Shown one piece after another: positions 1-6,397 of a DNA stretch of 32,792 nt. The first letter of the stretch is position 1. Each line of letters starts with the position of its first letter. The notes under the pieces are model-generated. The model searched no databases. It saw only the letters and a list, made by a program, of their open reading frames with translations, and was not told the origin of the DNA. The translations under genes and the position numbers were made by a program. This stretch comes from Alicyclobacillus acidiphilus NBRC 100859 (GTDB lineage: Bacteria; Bacillota; Bacilli; Alicyclobacillales; Alicyclobacillaceae): the NCBI RefSeq assembly GCF_001544355.1, contig NZ_BCQI01000035.1:1-32792 (forward strand), in the 5' to 3' direction.

Positions 1-813
1 CGGATTCAGGTGCTTCTCTATGTATTTTTAATTGTAGCAGGCATCGTTTCCATCTACCCCATCTACTGGATCTATGTCGCATCTTCCTTGACCGATGGTC
101 AAATTTTTCACTATCCACCTTCGAATCTCTTTCATGGCCACTTCATCAGCAACTTTAAGCAATTGTCAGCATCCATGCCTGTTTTGCGCGACTTGTTCAA
201 CAGCGTATTCGTTTCTGGAGTCACGACCATCAGTGTGGTGCTCTTTTCCGCATTGGTGGGTTTCACGTTCGCCAAATACCGCTTTTGGGGCAAGTCGTTT
301 CTGTTTTTTCTCGTCATGTTGACCATCATGATTCCTGTCCAGACGACGCTCATTCCTCTGTTTATTATCGTAACGAAACTGCATTGGGAAAACTCGTATG
401 CCGCCTTAATTGTGCCATTTCTCGTAAATGGCTTTGGGGTATTCTTTATGAGACAGCAGATGCAAGCGTTTCCTGATGAGTTATTGGAGTCTGCGAGAAT
501 CGACGGATCCCATGAACTGCGTACGTTTTTTTCCATTGTACTGCCCAATGTGCTGCCTTCGTTGGCTGCGCTCGGGATTTTGACGTTCTTGCAACAGTGG
601 AGCAACTTCCTCTGGCCGCTCATCGTCATCAACGCGAAGCAGATGTTCACTGTGCCATTGATGTTGCAACAGTTGGATCAACCAGGTGACGTCATTCACT
701 ACAACATGATCTTTGCGGGCGCCGCTATCGGCCTTGTGCCGTTGATTATTATTTTCATCGCGCTTCAACGGTATTTTATCTCTGGCATGTATAGCGGTTC
801 TCTCAAAGGGTAA
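1..813 (+). CDS. Carbohydrate ABC transporter permease, MalG type (5' partial)
   Basis: This is an inner permease subunit of a CUT1-type sugar ABC importer, which would form a membrane channel with a MalF-like partner and a cytoplasmic ATPase. The frame is open to the left edge, so the start lies outside the window; the first internal GTG at 10 is unlikely to be the true start because a membrane segment begins at once. About six hydrophobic segments are visible. The conserved cytoplasmic EAA loop (ELLESARIDGSHELRTFF, around residues 158-174 counted from the GTG at 10) docks to the ATPase, and the C-terminus ends MYSGSLKG, typical of MalG-like proteins. The binding protein and MalF partner should lie to the left. 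The aldo/keto reductase starts 32 bases downstream and probably shares the transcript. The transported sugar cannot be told from the sequence. Confidence 0.93.
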   Translation, partial: RIQVLLYVFLIVAGIVSIYPIYWIYVASSLTDGQIFHYPPSNLFHGHFISNFKQLSASMPVLRDLFNSVFVSGVTTISVVLFSALVGFTFAKYRFWGKSFLFFLVMLTIMIPVQTTLIPLFIIVTKLHWENSYAALIVPFLVNGFGVFFMRQQMQAFPDELLESARIDGSHELRTFFSIVLPNVLPSLAALGILTFLQQWSNFLWPLIVINAKQMFTVPLMLQQLDQPGDVIHYNMIFAGAAIGLVPLIIIFIALQRYFISGMYSGSLKG

Positions 814-845
814 AAGTCCACACATTTTAGAGGAGGTCGTTTCTC

Positions 846-1781
846 TTGAAGCAAGTGTCTATCGAAGGTCTTGACCGTGGAGTAACTCAGTTGATCATGG
901 GGTCCGACTATTTTCACCCAGACAGGATGGAGCAAGTCGACGAGATCCTGGAGGCCTACGTCGCAAGCGGCGGGAACACCATTGATACCGCGTTTGTCTA
1001 TTCGGGAGGCAACAGCGAGAAGGCGATAGGGCTATGGCTGCAGTCGCGAGGCCGCCGTGATCAGGTGAATATTTGGACCAAAGGAGCCCATCACGATGAC
1101 AAAGGTCCGCGCGTGAACAAAGAAGCCATTGCCAGCGATCTCGAAACCAGTCTCGAGCGTCTGCAAACCGATTATGTCGACTTGTACGCGTTGCATCGGG
1201 ACGATTCGAACGTCGCCGTCGGCGCGATCGTCGAGTGGCTCAATGAACACGTCGAGGCGGGCCGCATCCGCGCGTTCGGCGGCTCCAACTGGACGACAGA
1301 GCGGCTGGAAGAAGCCAACGCGTACGCTCGTGAACACGGCTTGAAAGGATTCGCGTTCAGCAGTCCGAATCTGAGCCTGGCGAAGGCGAAGGAACCGTAT
1401 TGGCCGGGCTGTGTCTCTGTCGATCACGCCGCGATCCGTTGGCACGAGCAGACTCAGATGCCGCTGTTCTCGTGGTCCTCTCAGGCAAGAGGTTTTTTCA
1501 CCGGAAGGTACACGCCAGATGACCTGAGCAACCCAGATCTCGTTCGCGTCTTTTACAATGACGACAATTGGGAAAGGTACCGCAGGGCGGAACAGCTTGC
1601 CAAAGAGAAAGGGTTGACGACGATTCAAATCGCGTTGGCCTACGTCCTGAATCAGCAGTTTCCAACCGCAGCGATCATCGGCCCTCAAAATCCAGAGGAA
1701 ATGCGTTCATGTCGGGAGGCCGCAGACGTGTCGTTGACACCCGAAGAAGTGGCATGGTTGGATTTAAGCGCAGACGCCTAA
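846..1781 (+). CDS. Aldo/keto reductase
   Basis: This is a cytoplasmic NAD(P)H-dependent oxidoreductase of the aldo/keto reductase superfamily, 311 residues, a (beta/alpha)8 barrel. The catalytic tetrad is visible as Asp47 and Tyr52 (IDTAFVY), Lys79 (IWTKG) and His117 (LYALHRDD). The C-terminal segment IGPQNPEEM matches the cofactor-binding region of the family. The TTG start at 846 is chosen because AGGAGG lies at 831-836 with nine bases of spacing and the N-terminus aligns with family members. It follows the MalG-type permease by 32 bases, so a role in metabolising the imported sugar, for example as a sugar or keto-sugar reductase, is plausible but inferred. The substrate is unknown. Confidence 0.93.
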   Translation: MKQVSIEGLDRGVTQLIMGSDYFHPDRMEQVDEILEAYVASGGNTIDTAFVYSGGNSEKAIGLWLQSRGRRDQVNIWTKGAHHDDKGPRVNKEAIASDLETSLERLQTDYVDLYALHRDDSNVAVGAIVEWLNEHVEAGRIRAFGGSNWTTERLEEANAYAREHGLKGFAFSSPNLSLAKAKEPYWPGCVSVDHAAIRWHEQTQMPLFSWSSQARGFFTGRYTPDDLSNPDLVRVFYNDDNWERYRRAEQLAKEKGLTTIQIALAYVLNQQFPTAAIIGPQNPEEMRSCREAADVSLTPEEVAWLDLSADA

Positions 1782-1815
1782 ACAGGTTGGTCCACGAGGT
1801 TTCATCATCCAATTC

Positions 1816-1846
1816 ATCGATCCCTGTCCGCTTGGCAGGGATCGAT
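1816..1846. terminator. Stem-loop between convergent genes, possible bidirectional terminator
   Basis: A perfect 11-bp inverted repeat (atcgatccctg / cagggatcgat) with a nine-base loop sits between the end of the aldo/keto reductase gene and the end of the convergent HxlR gene. The position suits a shared terminator. Neither side carries a clear T-run, so intrinsic termination is uncertain. Confidence 0.45.
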
Positions 1847-1878
1847 GGTTGTGTCAGCCCCCATTACATCCACAACAC

Positions 1879-2241
1879 TTACAGCCACTTATGCGCCCAC
1901 GCATCGAGCGCGCTCAGTGCATCCCCTAGTTCTTTGCCCTTTTCCGTAAGCGCGTACTCGGTCCGAATCGGCCTGTCCGTGATCACGTTGCGGACGATCA
2001 CGCCGCAGCTTTCCAACTCCTTCAGGCGTTCATTCAACATTCGGTTGCTCACTTCGGAGATGAATGCTTGAATTTCGCCAAACCGCATCGGACCGTTCGT
2101 GAGCGCATGAATGATGGGACCCGTCCATCGTTTTCCGATGATCTCGTATGTGTGCAAAACCTTGTCACACAGCGTCGGATTTGGCTTAACGTTCTCCACG
2201 TACTTCACTCTTCCCGAATGATATGGCCTTCTTGACTTCAT
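1879..2241 (-). CDS. HxlR-family winged-helix transcriptional regulator
   Basis: This is a DNA-binding regulator of the HxlR/YodB/MarR-like family, about 120 residues, normally a dimer. The family pattern is clear: a cysteine (C25) before the IIGKRWTGPII helix, then MRFGEIQAFISEVSNRMLNERLKELESCG as the recognition region (written here as one motif with its second cysteine C79), followed by a wing with RTEYALTEKGKEL. The ATG at 2239-2241 gives the usual family length; the frame stays open upstream but that extension has no family character. No strong ribosome binding site precedes this ATG, so the start is uncertain, and GTG codons shortly inside are alternatives. It is divergent from the flavin monooxygenase gene, with an inverted repeat at 2270-2288. 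By analogy with YodB, C25 may sense redox or electrophile stress; this is inference. Confidence 0.88.
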   Translation of the reverse strand: MKSRRPYHSGRVKYVENVKPNPTLCDKVLHTYEIIGKRWTGPIIHALTNGPMRFGEIQAFISEVSNRMLNERLKELESCGVIVRNVITDRPIRTEYALTEKGKELGDALSALDAWAHKWL

Positions 2242-2260
2242 AATTGTAATAAAGTATCTT
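2232..2260 (+). promoter_or_regulatory. Putative SigA-type promoter of the monooxygenase operon
   Basis: TTGACT at 2232-2237 and TATCTT at 2255-2260 are 17 bases apart and point at the LLM monooxygenase gene. The -35 box overlaps the start codon region of the divergent HxlR gene. Confidence 0.5.
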
Positions 2261-2269
2261 TTTGAGTGC

Positions 2270-2288
2270 AAGTTATCAAAAATAACTT
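2270..2288. promoter_or_regulatory. Inverted repeat, candidate HxlR operator
   Basis: Perfect 7-bp arms aagttat and ataactt flank a five-base centre (caaaa). The site lies in the divergent intergenic region just past the predicted transcription start of the monooxygenase operon, where a bound repressor would block it. The 7-5-7 geometry suits a winged-helix dimer. Confidence 0.5.
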
Positions 2289-2345
2289 CGGTGAAATTGA
2301 AGACGTTCGGGAATGGTCTTGGGGAACGGAAGAAAGGTGATTGCA

Positions 2346-3404
2346 ATGGAGAAATATCGAATCGATCCCGCCAAGGGACTTGAGTTTGGCATCTATACAC
2401 TCGGCGACCATCTGCCCAATCCGATAACTGGTGAGCGGATTTCGGCCCAGCAACGCATTCACGAAATTATCGAGTACGCCAAGATGGCGGACGAGGCTGG
2501 TCTCGATTTCTTCAGCGTCGGTGAAAGCCACCAAAGGTACTTTGCCACACAAGCGCATTCCGTCGTCCTGGCAGCCATTGCCCAAGCGACGAAACGCATC
2601 AAAATCGGCAGTTCATCCACGATTATCAGCACGTCCGATCCCGTCCGCGTTTACGAGGATTTCGCGACAATCGACTTGATTTCAAACGGTCGCGCCGAAA
2701 TCATCGCGGGCCGCGCATCCAGGGTCGGCCTGTTTGATTTGCTGGGCTACGATCTCCGCGACTATGAAGAACTGTATGAAGAAAAGTTCGATCTTCTGCT
2801 CAAAATCAATGAGGAGGAAGTTGTCAATTGGTCCGGAAAGTTCCGAGCTCCTTTGAAGAACGCGGAAGTGCTGCCGCGGCCCGTGAACGGATCGCTTCCA
2901 ATCTGGCGCGCGGTTGGCGGCTCTCCGGCCAGCGCCATCAAGGCGGGGTACGCTGGTGTTCCGATGTTTCTCGCCCACTTGGGCGGTCCAGCCATCGCGT
3001 TCAAGCGATCCATTGACGCATACCGCGAGGCAGCGCGCCGCGGAGGGTTCGATCCATCTCAACTGCCCGTTGCCACAGCGGGCTTCTTTTACGCTGCAGA
3101 GACGTCTCAGCAGGCCTTGCAGGACATGTATCCGCATATTAACGAAGGAATGAAGAAGACCAATGGTCAGGGATTCCCGAGACATCACTTTGCGCATGGT
3201 GTCGATCCCCATGACATCATGAACATCGGCAGTCCGCAGCAGATCATCGAGAAAATTCTCTACCAGCACGAACTCTTCGGGCATCAACGGTACATTGCGC
3301 AGATCGACTTTGGCGGTGTGCCATTCGAGCGATTGCAAAAGAACATCGAGATCATCGGGGCTGAGATTTTGCCTGCGATTCGAAAATACACGGCGAAGAA
3401 GTGA
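2346..3404 (+). CDS. LLM-class flavin-dependent monooxygenase (luciferase-like)
   Basis: This is a bacterial luciferase-like TIM-barrel oxygenase that uses reduced FMN and O2 on an unknown organic substrate in the cytoplasm; 352 residues. Family landmarks are EYAKMADEAGLDFFSVGESH near the N-terminus, the IKIGSSSTIISTSDPVRVYE strand-helix, the DLISNGRAEIIAGR motif and WRAVGGSP in the C-terminal half. The ATG at 2346 is preferred over the upstream in-frame GTG at 2313 because AGGTGA lies five bases before it and the family N-terminus begins here. A flavin reductase gene follows after ten bases, which would supply FMNH2. The pair is divergent from an HxlR regulator that probably controls it. Confidence 0.93.
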   Translation: MEKYRIDPAKGLEFGIYTLGDHLPNPITGERISAQQRIHEIIEYAKMADEAGLDFFSVGESHQRYFATQAHSVVLAAIAQATKRIKIGSSSTIISTSDPVRVYEDFATIDLISNGRAEIIAGRASRVGLFDLLGYDLRDYEELYEEKFDLLLKINEEEVVNWSGKFRAPLKNAEVLPRPVNGSLPIWRAVGGSPASAIKAGYAGVPMFLAHLGGPAIAFKRSIDAYREAARRGGFDPSQLPVATAGFFYAAETSQQALQDMYPHINEGMKKTNGQGFPRHHFAHGVDPHDIMNIGSPQQIIEKILYQHELFGHQRYIAQIDFGGVPFERLQKNIEIIGAEILPAIRKYTAKK

Positions 3405-3414
3405 GGGACAACCC

Positions 3415-3981
3415 ATGAAGATTGTTGGGATATCCGGTTCCAGGGTAGGGTCAAAGACGAGAATTGCGATGGATCACACGTTTACGACGTTGGCTGACAA
3501 GTACCCAGACGTCGAACGGGTCTTGATCGATCTGGCGGATTACGATGTCCAGTTCAGTGATGGTCGCAACTATCTCGATTATGAAGGCGATACGAAATAT
3601 GTCGCCCAAACCATCATGGAAGCGGACGCGCTGCTGATTGGCACACCGATTTTTCAGGCGTCGATACCCGCCACGCTGAAGAATGTCTTCGATCTGCTTC
3701 CACAAGACGCATTCATGGACAAAGTGGTCGGCATGCTCGCGACAGCGGGATCGCCAAAGCACTTTCTGGTCTTGGAACAGCAGCTCAAACCAATCTTGTC
3801 TTACATGAAAGCCCAAATTGTTCCAACGTACGTGTTTATTGAGGAACAGGATTTTTATCGAAAGCAGATTGTCAATGACGACGTGTTGTATCGGATCGAA
3901 CGCTTGGTCGAAGACACCTACGTGTTAACAGACGTCTATACCCACATTCGTGAAGCGCGCAACGCGGCGTATGGATTTTAA
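3415..3981 (+). CDS. NADPH-dependent FMN reductase (flavodoxin-like fold)
   Basis: This protein reduces FMN with NAD(P)H in the cytoplasm and most likely feeds reduced flavin to the adjacent luciferase-like monooxygenase. It has 188 residues, normal for the family. The N-terminal phosphate-binding loop is GISGSRVGSKTR at residues 5-16. The conserved flavin-binding and dimer segment IGTPIFQASIPATLKNVFD follows, then ATAGSPKHFLVLEQQLKP. The ATG at 3415 is preceded by a GAGGG-type ribosome binding site and starts the Rossmann-like strand; the upstream open frame lies inside the monooxygenase gene. Azo-dye or quinone reduction is an alternative activity in this fold. Confidence 0.92.
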   Translation: MKIVGISGSRVGSKTRIAMDHTFTTLADKYPDVERVLIDLADYDVQFSDGRNYLDYEGDTKYVAQTIMEADALLIGTPIFQASIPATLKNVFDLLPQDAFMDKVVGMLATAGSPKHFLVLEQQLKPILSYMKAQIVPTYVFIEEQDFYRKQIVNDDVLYRIERLVEDTYVLTDVYTHIREARNAAYGF

Positions 3982-4016
3982 CGCCGGGCGGGCGTTGGGC
4001 GTCGTTTCATGTATAT

Positions 4017-4143
4017 GCGATCACGATGAGCTACATCGGTTCAGCGCTTCTCTTGCCGTCGACACTTGGACCCAGCACTTGGTCCCTGACGAAAGGAGAT
4101 GTTGGTGAGCAGTGAGCGCGCTGAACCGGGATCGTGACGATGC
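4017..4143 (+). other. Long imperfect foldback of unknown function
   Basis: A non-coding stretch can fold into one extended hairpin. An 11-bp perfect stem pairs 4037-4047 (cggttcagcgc) with 4118-4128. Outside it, 4021-4027 pairs with 4131-4137. Inside it, 4049-4054 pairs with 4094-4099, 4057-4060 with 4088-4091, and 4068-4072 (ggacc) with 4081-4085 (ggtcc) around an eight-base loop. A purine-rich 18-base bulge is left on the 3' side. I do not recognise the family. It lacks the AGGGTGGNACCGCG box of T-box leaders and the conserved cores of the SAM, TPP, FMN, lysine and cobalamin riboswitches. It could be a structured leader, a small RNA or an operon-end structure. Confidence 0.4.
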
Positions 4144-4170
4144 AATTCCGCCGTCCAGCCCGTCCACGGT

Positions 4171-4199
4171 TTGTGTCACACGCGCAAATGAGGTAACAT
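4171..4199 (+). promoter_or_regulatory. Putative promoter of the c-di-AMP riboswitch transcript
   Basis: TTGTGT at 4171-4176 and TAACAT at 4194-4199 are 17 bases apart and lie about 20 bases before the riboswitch aptamer. The match is modest. Confidence 0.4.
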
Positions 4200-4218
4200 A
4201 ATATTGAACCAAACAAAC

Positions 4219-4333
4219 ACGCTGAATTCCTTCTCTAGGAAGCGGGGGAACCATTTCTGGGGTGAAACGATTTATCGTGGGGCGCCTTTCAGTCCTAACC
4301 CGTCAGCTAACCTCGTAGGCGTATTGAAAGGAG
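4219..4333 (+). promoter_or_regulatory. c-di-AMP riboswitch (ydaO/yuaA leader)
   Basis: The sequence follows the known ydaO/yuaA aptamer block by block. P1 starts at CGCTGAAT. The first conserved core is AGCGGGGGAACCA (4240-4252), then CTGGGGTGAAA. The second core is ACCCGTCAGCTAACCTCGTA, followed by GGCG, which closes P1, and GAAAGGAG at the 3' end. This class binds cyclic di-AMP and usually turns expression off; known targets include K+ and osmolyte transporters and cell-wall hydrolases. Downstream CT-rich direct repeats (agctcctgc at 4371-4379 and 4385-4393) can pair with the AGGAG at its 3' end and may form the expression platform. The next recognisable gene is the MFS transporter more than 330 bases away. 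Confidence 0.93.
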
Positions 4334-4342
4334 ATGCTTCAT

Positions 4343-4405
4343 ATGCACAAACCTCTAGAAACACTTTCACAGCTCCTGCCTCCAAGCTCCTGCTCCGTGT
4401 TCTAA
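4343..4405 (+). CDS. Possible 20-residue peptide directly behind the riboswitch
   Basis: An ATG at 4343 lies nine bases after AAAGGAG (4327-4333), the 3' end of the riboswitch, and opens a 20-codon frame ending in TAA. The predicted product starts MHKPLETLSQLLPP and is not recognised. It may be the true regulated product, a leader peptide, the stump of a lost target gene, or chance. The ribosome binding site is the only real support. Confidence 0.22.
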   Translation: MHKPLETLSQLLPPSSCSVF

Positions 4406-4620
4406 CCAGTTGATTGTCTCTGGCCGTATACCCAAACCTCGACGGATCGACAAGCTGCTGTGATGCAGGTCTGTTCAGATTCGCCCGTGTACACAACCGA
4501 ATCGTTCACACATGTAAGCCCGATCAGATTGACTCGACGTGCAGCGTTGCTTTTATCACGATCCCTTTCTTTTGGATCATTTTGTATTTTCGAGTGAACG
4601 TCGAGCCCTTATTTAGGTAT

Positions 4621-4652
4621 GCCTAGCTTGTCTATGAAGAATTTCGCTAGGC
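4621..4652. promoter_or_regulatory. Inverted repeat in the MFS gene leader
   Basis: Perfect 7-bp arms gcctagc (4621-4627) and gctaggc (4646-4652) flank 18 bases. The right arm ends six bases before the AAAGGAG ribosome binding site of the transporter gene. It could be an operator or an RNA hairpin controlling ribosome access. The 4406-4620 stretch before it holds no gene I can support. A weak stem (gatcc/ggatc, 4560-4578) followed by a T-rich run to 4590 may be a terminator, and TTGACT at 4529 is a possible -35 box. Confidence 0.35.
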
Positions 4653-4671
4653 GAAATGAAAGGAGTAACAA

Positions 4672-6048
4672 ATGGCGGAGAGAACGAAAAACTTGGTTGA
4701 AGACGCGAAGTTTAGCCCGTTTCACATGAAATTGACGATTTATTCGTCGGGAGGACCGTTTCTCGACGGCTACATCTTGAGTATCATCGCCATCGCGCTG
4801 ACACAGATCACGCCTCAGTTGCATTTGAACGCGACGTGGAGCGGATTGGTCGGTGCGTCTGCGTTGATGGGCATATTCATTGGCGGATTCTTCGGATATG
4901 TTACTGATAAATTTGGCAGGCAACTGATGTACACCATCGATTTCATTCTCTTGATTGTTGCCTCCATACTGCAGTTTTGGATTCAGACCGGTTGGGAATT
5001 GTTTATCATTCGACTGATTTTGGGTATCTCCATTGGTGCGGATTACCCAATTGCAACATCACTCTTGACAGAGTTTTCACCCAAAAAACATCGCGGCACC
5101 ATGCTTGGTGTCACGCTTATCGCATACTATGTGGGATCGACGGTGGCCTATATCGTGGGTCAGCTCATGTTGGCGATTGGACCGGACGCTTGGCGTTGGA
5201 TGCTGGCAAGCAGTGCTGTCCCGGCTGTGATCCTTGTGCTCTTGAGAATGGGAACACCTGAATCCCCGCGTTGGTTGTTGCAGAAGGGCAGAAGAGACGA
5301 GGCTGAAGAAGTCCTGAAGGAAGTTTACGGACCGGAGGCGTCGTTACAAGACATCGTGGTCTCCGGCGGGCCGAAAAGGACCAGCTACCTCAAGTTGTTT
5401 TCGCGTGGTTACTTAAAGCGGACGCTGTATGTCGGGCTGTTTTACATGGCTGCTGTCGCACCCCTGTTTGCCATGTTGACGTTCGGACCGGAAATGCTGA
5501 CCGCCTATCACCTGTTTGACGGAGCGAGCGGTTACGGTGCGGCCATCATCAGCGCTTTGTTCCTCATCGGCTGTATCCCGGCGCTGTTCTTGGTGAACAA
5601 ATTGGGCCGACGCATGATGATTATTGTCTCGTTTGCAGGAATGACTGTCGGTATTCTCTTACTGGGGATTTTCCCGCACGCTCCGATTGGCGTGATCTTG
5701 CTCGGATTTGTCGTGTACGCCATTTTCTCTGGCGGCCCCAATGTGATGGAGTGGTTGGCTCCGAATGAACTGTTTCCTACAGAAGTTCGCGGAACCGCTG
5801 TTGGAATCACAACGTGTATCAGTCGCTTTGGCGCGGTGCTTGGCACCTACCTGTTTCCGTGGGGCATGCAGAGCTTTGGAATTGGTGCCACGATGCTGGT
5901 TGGAGCCGCAGTCACCTTTGGCGGACTGATCGTTTGTATAGCGCTCGCACCGGAAACGACCAACAAGTCCCTCAATGCTGCGAGCAGTGTGAAATCGAAA
6001 TCGCATGCGAGAGAAGGAGCTTCCGGGAAGAACTGGGTGCATTCCTAA
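4672..6048 (+). CDS. MFS transporter, sugar-porter-like
   Basis: This is a secondary transporter of the major facilitator superfamily, 458 residues with about 12 hydrophobic segments in two halves joined by a hydrophilic loop around residues 195-240. The loop between segments 2 and 3 carries TDKFGRQL, the segment 4-5 region has GADYPIATSLLTEFSPKKHRG, the end of segment 6 has TPESPRWLLQKGR, and NKLGRRMM repeats the motif in the second half. These are typical of the sugar porter and related metabolite:H+ symporter families. ATG at 4672 has AAAGGAG six bases upstream. The gene stands alone, with a terminator behind it and a c-di-AMP riboswitch far upstream. If that riboswitch controls it, an osmolyte or ion-linked substrate becomes plausible; the substrate is unknown. 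Confidence 0.92.
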   Translation: MAERTKNLVEDAKFSPFHMKLTIYSSGGPFLDGYILSIIAIALTQITPQLHLNATWSGLVGASALMGIFIGGFFGYVTDKFGRQLMYTIDFILLIVASILQFWIQTGWELFIIRLILGISIGADYPIATSLLTEFSPKKHRGTMLGVTLIAYYVGSTVAYIVGQLMLAIGPDAWRWMLASSAVPAVILVLLRMGTPESPRWLLQKGRRDEAEEVLKEVYGPEASLQDIVVSGGPKRTSYLKLFSRGYLKRTLYVGLFYMAAVAPLFAMLTFGPEMLTAYHLFDGASGYGAAIISALFLIGCIPALFLVNKLGRRMMIIVSFAGMTVGILLLGIFPHAPIGVILLGFVVYAIFSGGPNVMEWLAPNELFPTEVRGTAVGITTCISRFGAVLGTYLFPWGMQSFGIGATMLVGAAVTFGGLIVCIALAPETTNKSLNAASSVKSKSHAREGASGKNWVHS

Positions 6049-6105
6049 ACGCAGTACGTACACGCCAGTTGGGCAGAACTTTATATTTTCTATATGTCAT
6101 CAGCG

Positions 6106-6140
6106 CAAGGCTGCCTCGCACGGGGGCAGCCTTGTTCTTT
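6106..6140 (+). terminator. Rho-independent terminator of the MFS gene
   Basis: A 10-bp GC-rich stem (caaggctgcc, 6106-6115, with ggcagccttg, 6125-6134) with a nine-base loop is followed by ttcttt. It lies 58 bases past the transporter stop codon. Confidence 0.85.
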
Positions 6141-6216
6141 CGATCCCGTGGCATCCAGTCTTCATGAGATGGTTTCATGTGCACGGAAGAAAATCTCACT
6201 CGATATGCAGCGTATC

Positions 6217-6230
6217 GTACGTTCACGTAC
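6217..6230. promoter_or_regulatory. Short palindrome upstream of the GGT promoter
   Basis: The 5-bp arms gtacg and cgtac flank ttca, so GTAC occurs twice within 14 bases, ending ten bases before the -35 box at 6241. It is a candidate regulator site. Confidence 0.3.
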
Positions 6231-6240
6231 ATTCTCTCAC

Positions 6241-6268
6241 TTGCCATTTTGAATTTTCAGCATATAAT
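6241..6268 (+). promoter_or_regulatory. Promoter of the gamma-glutamyltransferase gene
   Basis: TTGCCA at 6241-6246 and a consensus TATAAT at 6263-6268 are 16 bases apart in an A/T-rich stretch, about 130 bases before the gene start. Between the terminator and this gene (6141-6397) nothing else coding is supported. Confidence 0.65.
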
Positions 6269-6397
6269 ACAGTTTATAATTTATTCGGCGAAAGAATTAA
6301 ATAAACTCATCTGCGATGAAGTGCGTAGAGGACGATTAGAGCAATACGAATGGGGTATTTTCTGTTCTCATTTTACCTGCAAGGAAGGTCGTTTGCG

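Noticed and set aside
3980-3996. aacgcc-gggcg-ggcgtt hairpin at the stop of the FMN reductase gene as a terminator
   Set aside because: The stem is only 6 bp, overlaps the stop codon and the following T-run is too weak.
4017-4143. T-box or known metabolite riboswitch for the foldback
   Set aside because: There is no AGGGTGGNACCGCG antiterminator box, no AGAGA/GGNTGGTG stem I pattern and no core of the other common classes, so no family name is justified.
4204-4413. 69-codon open frame
   Set aside because: It runs through the c-di-AMP riboswitch, has no ribosome binding site and no family resemblance.
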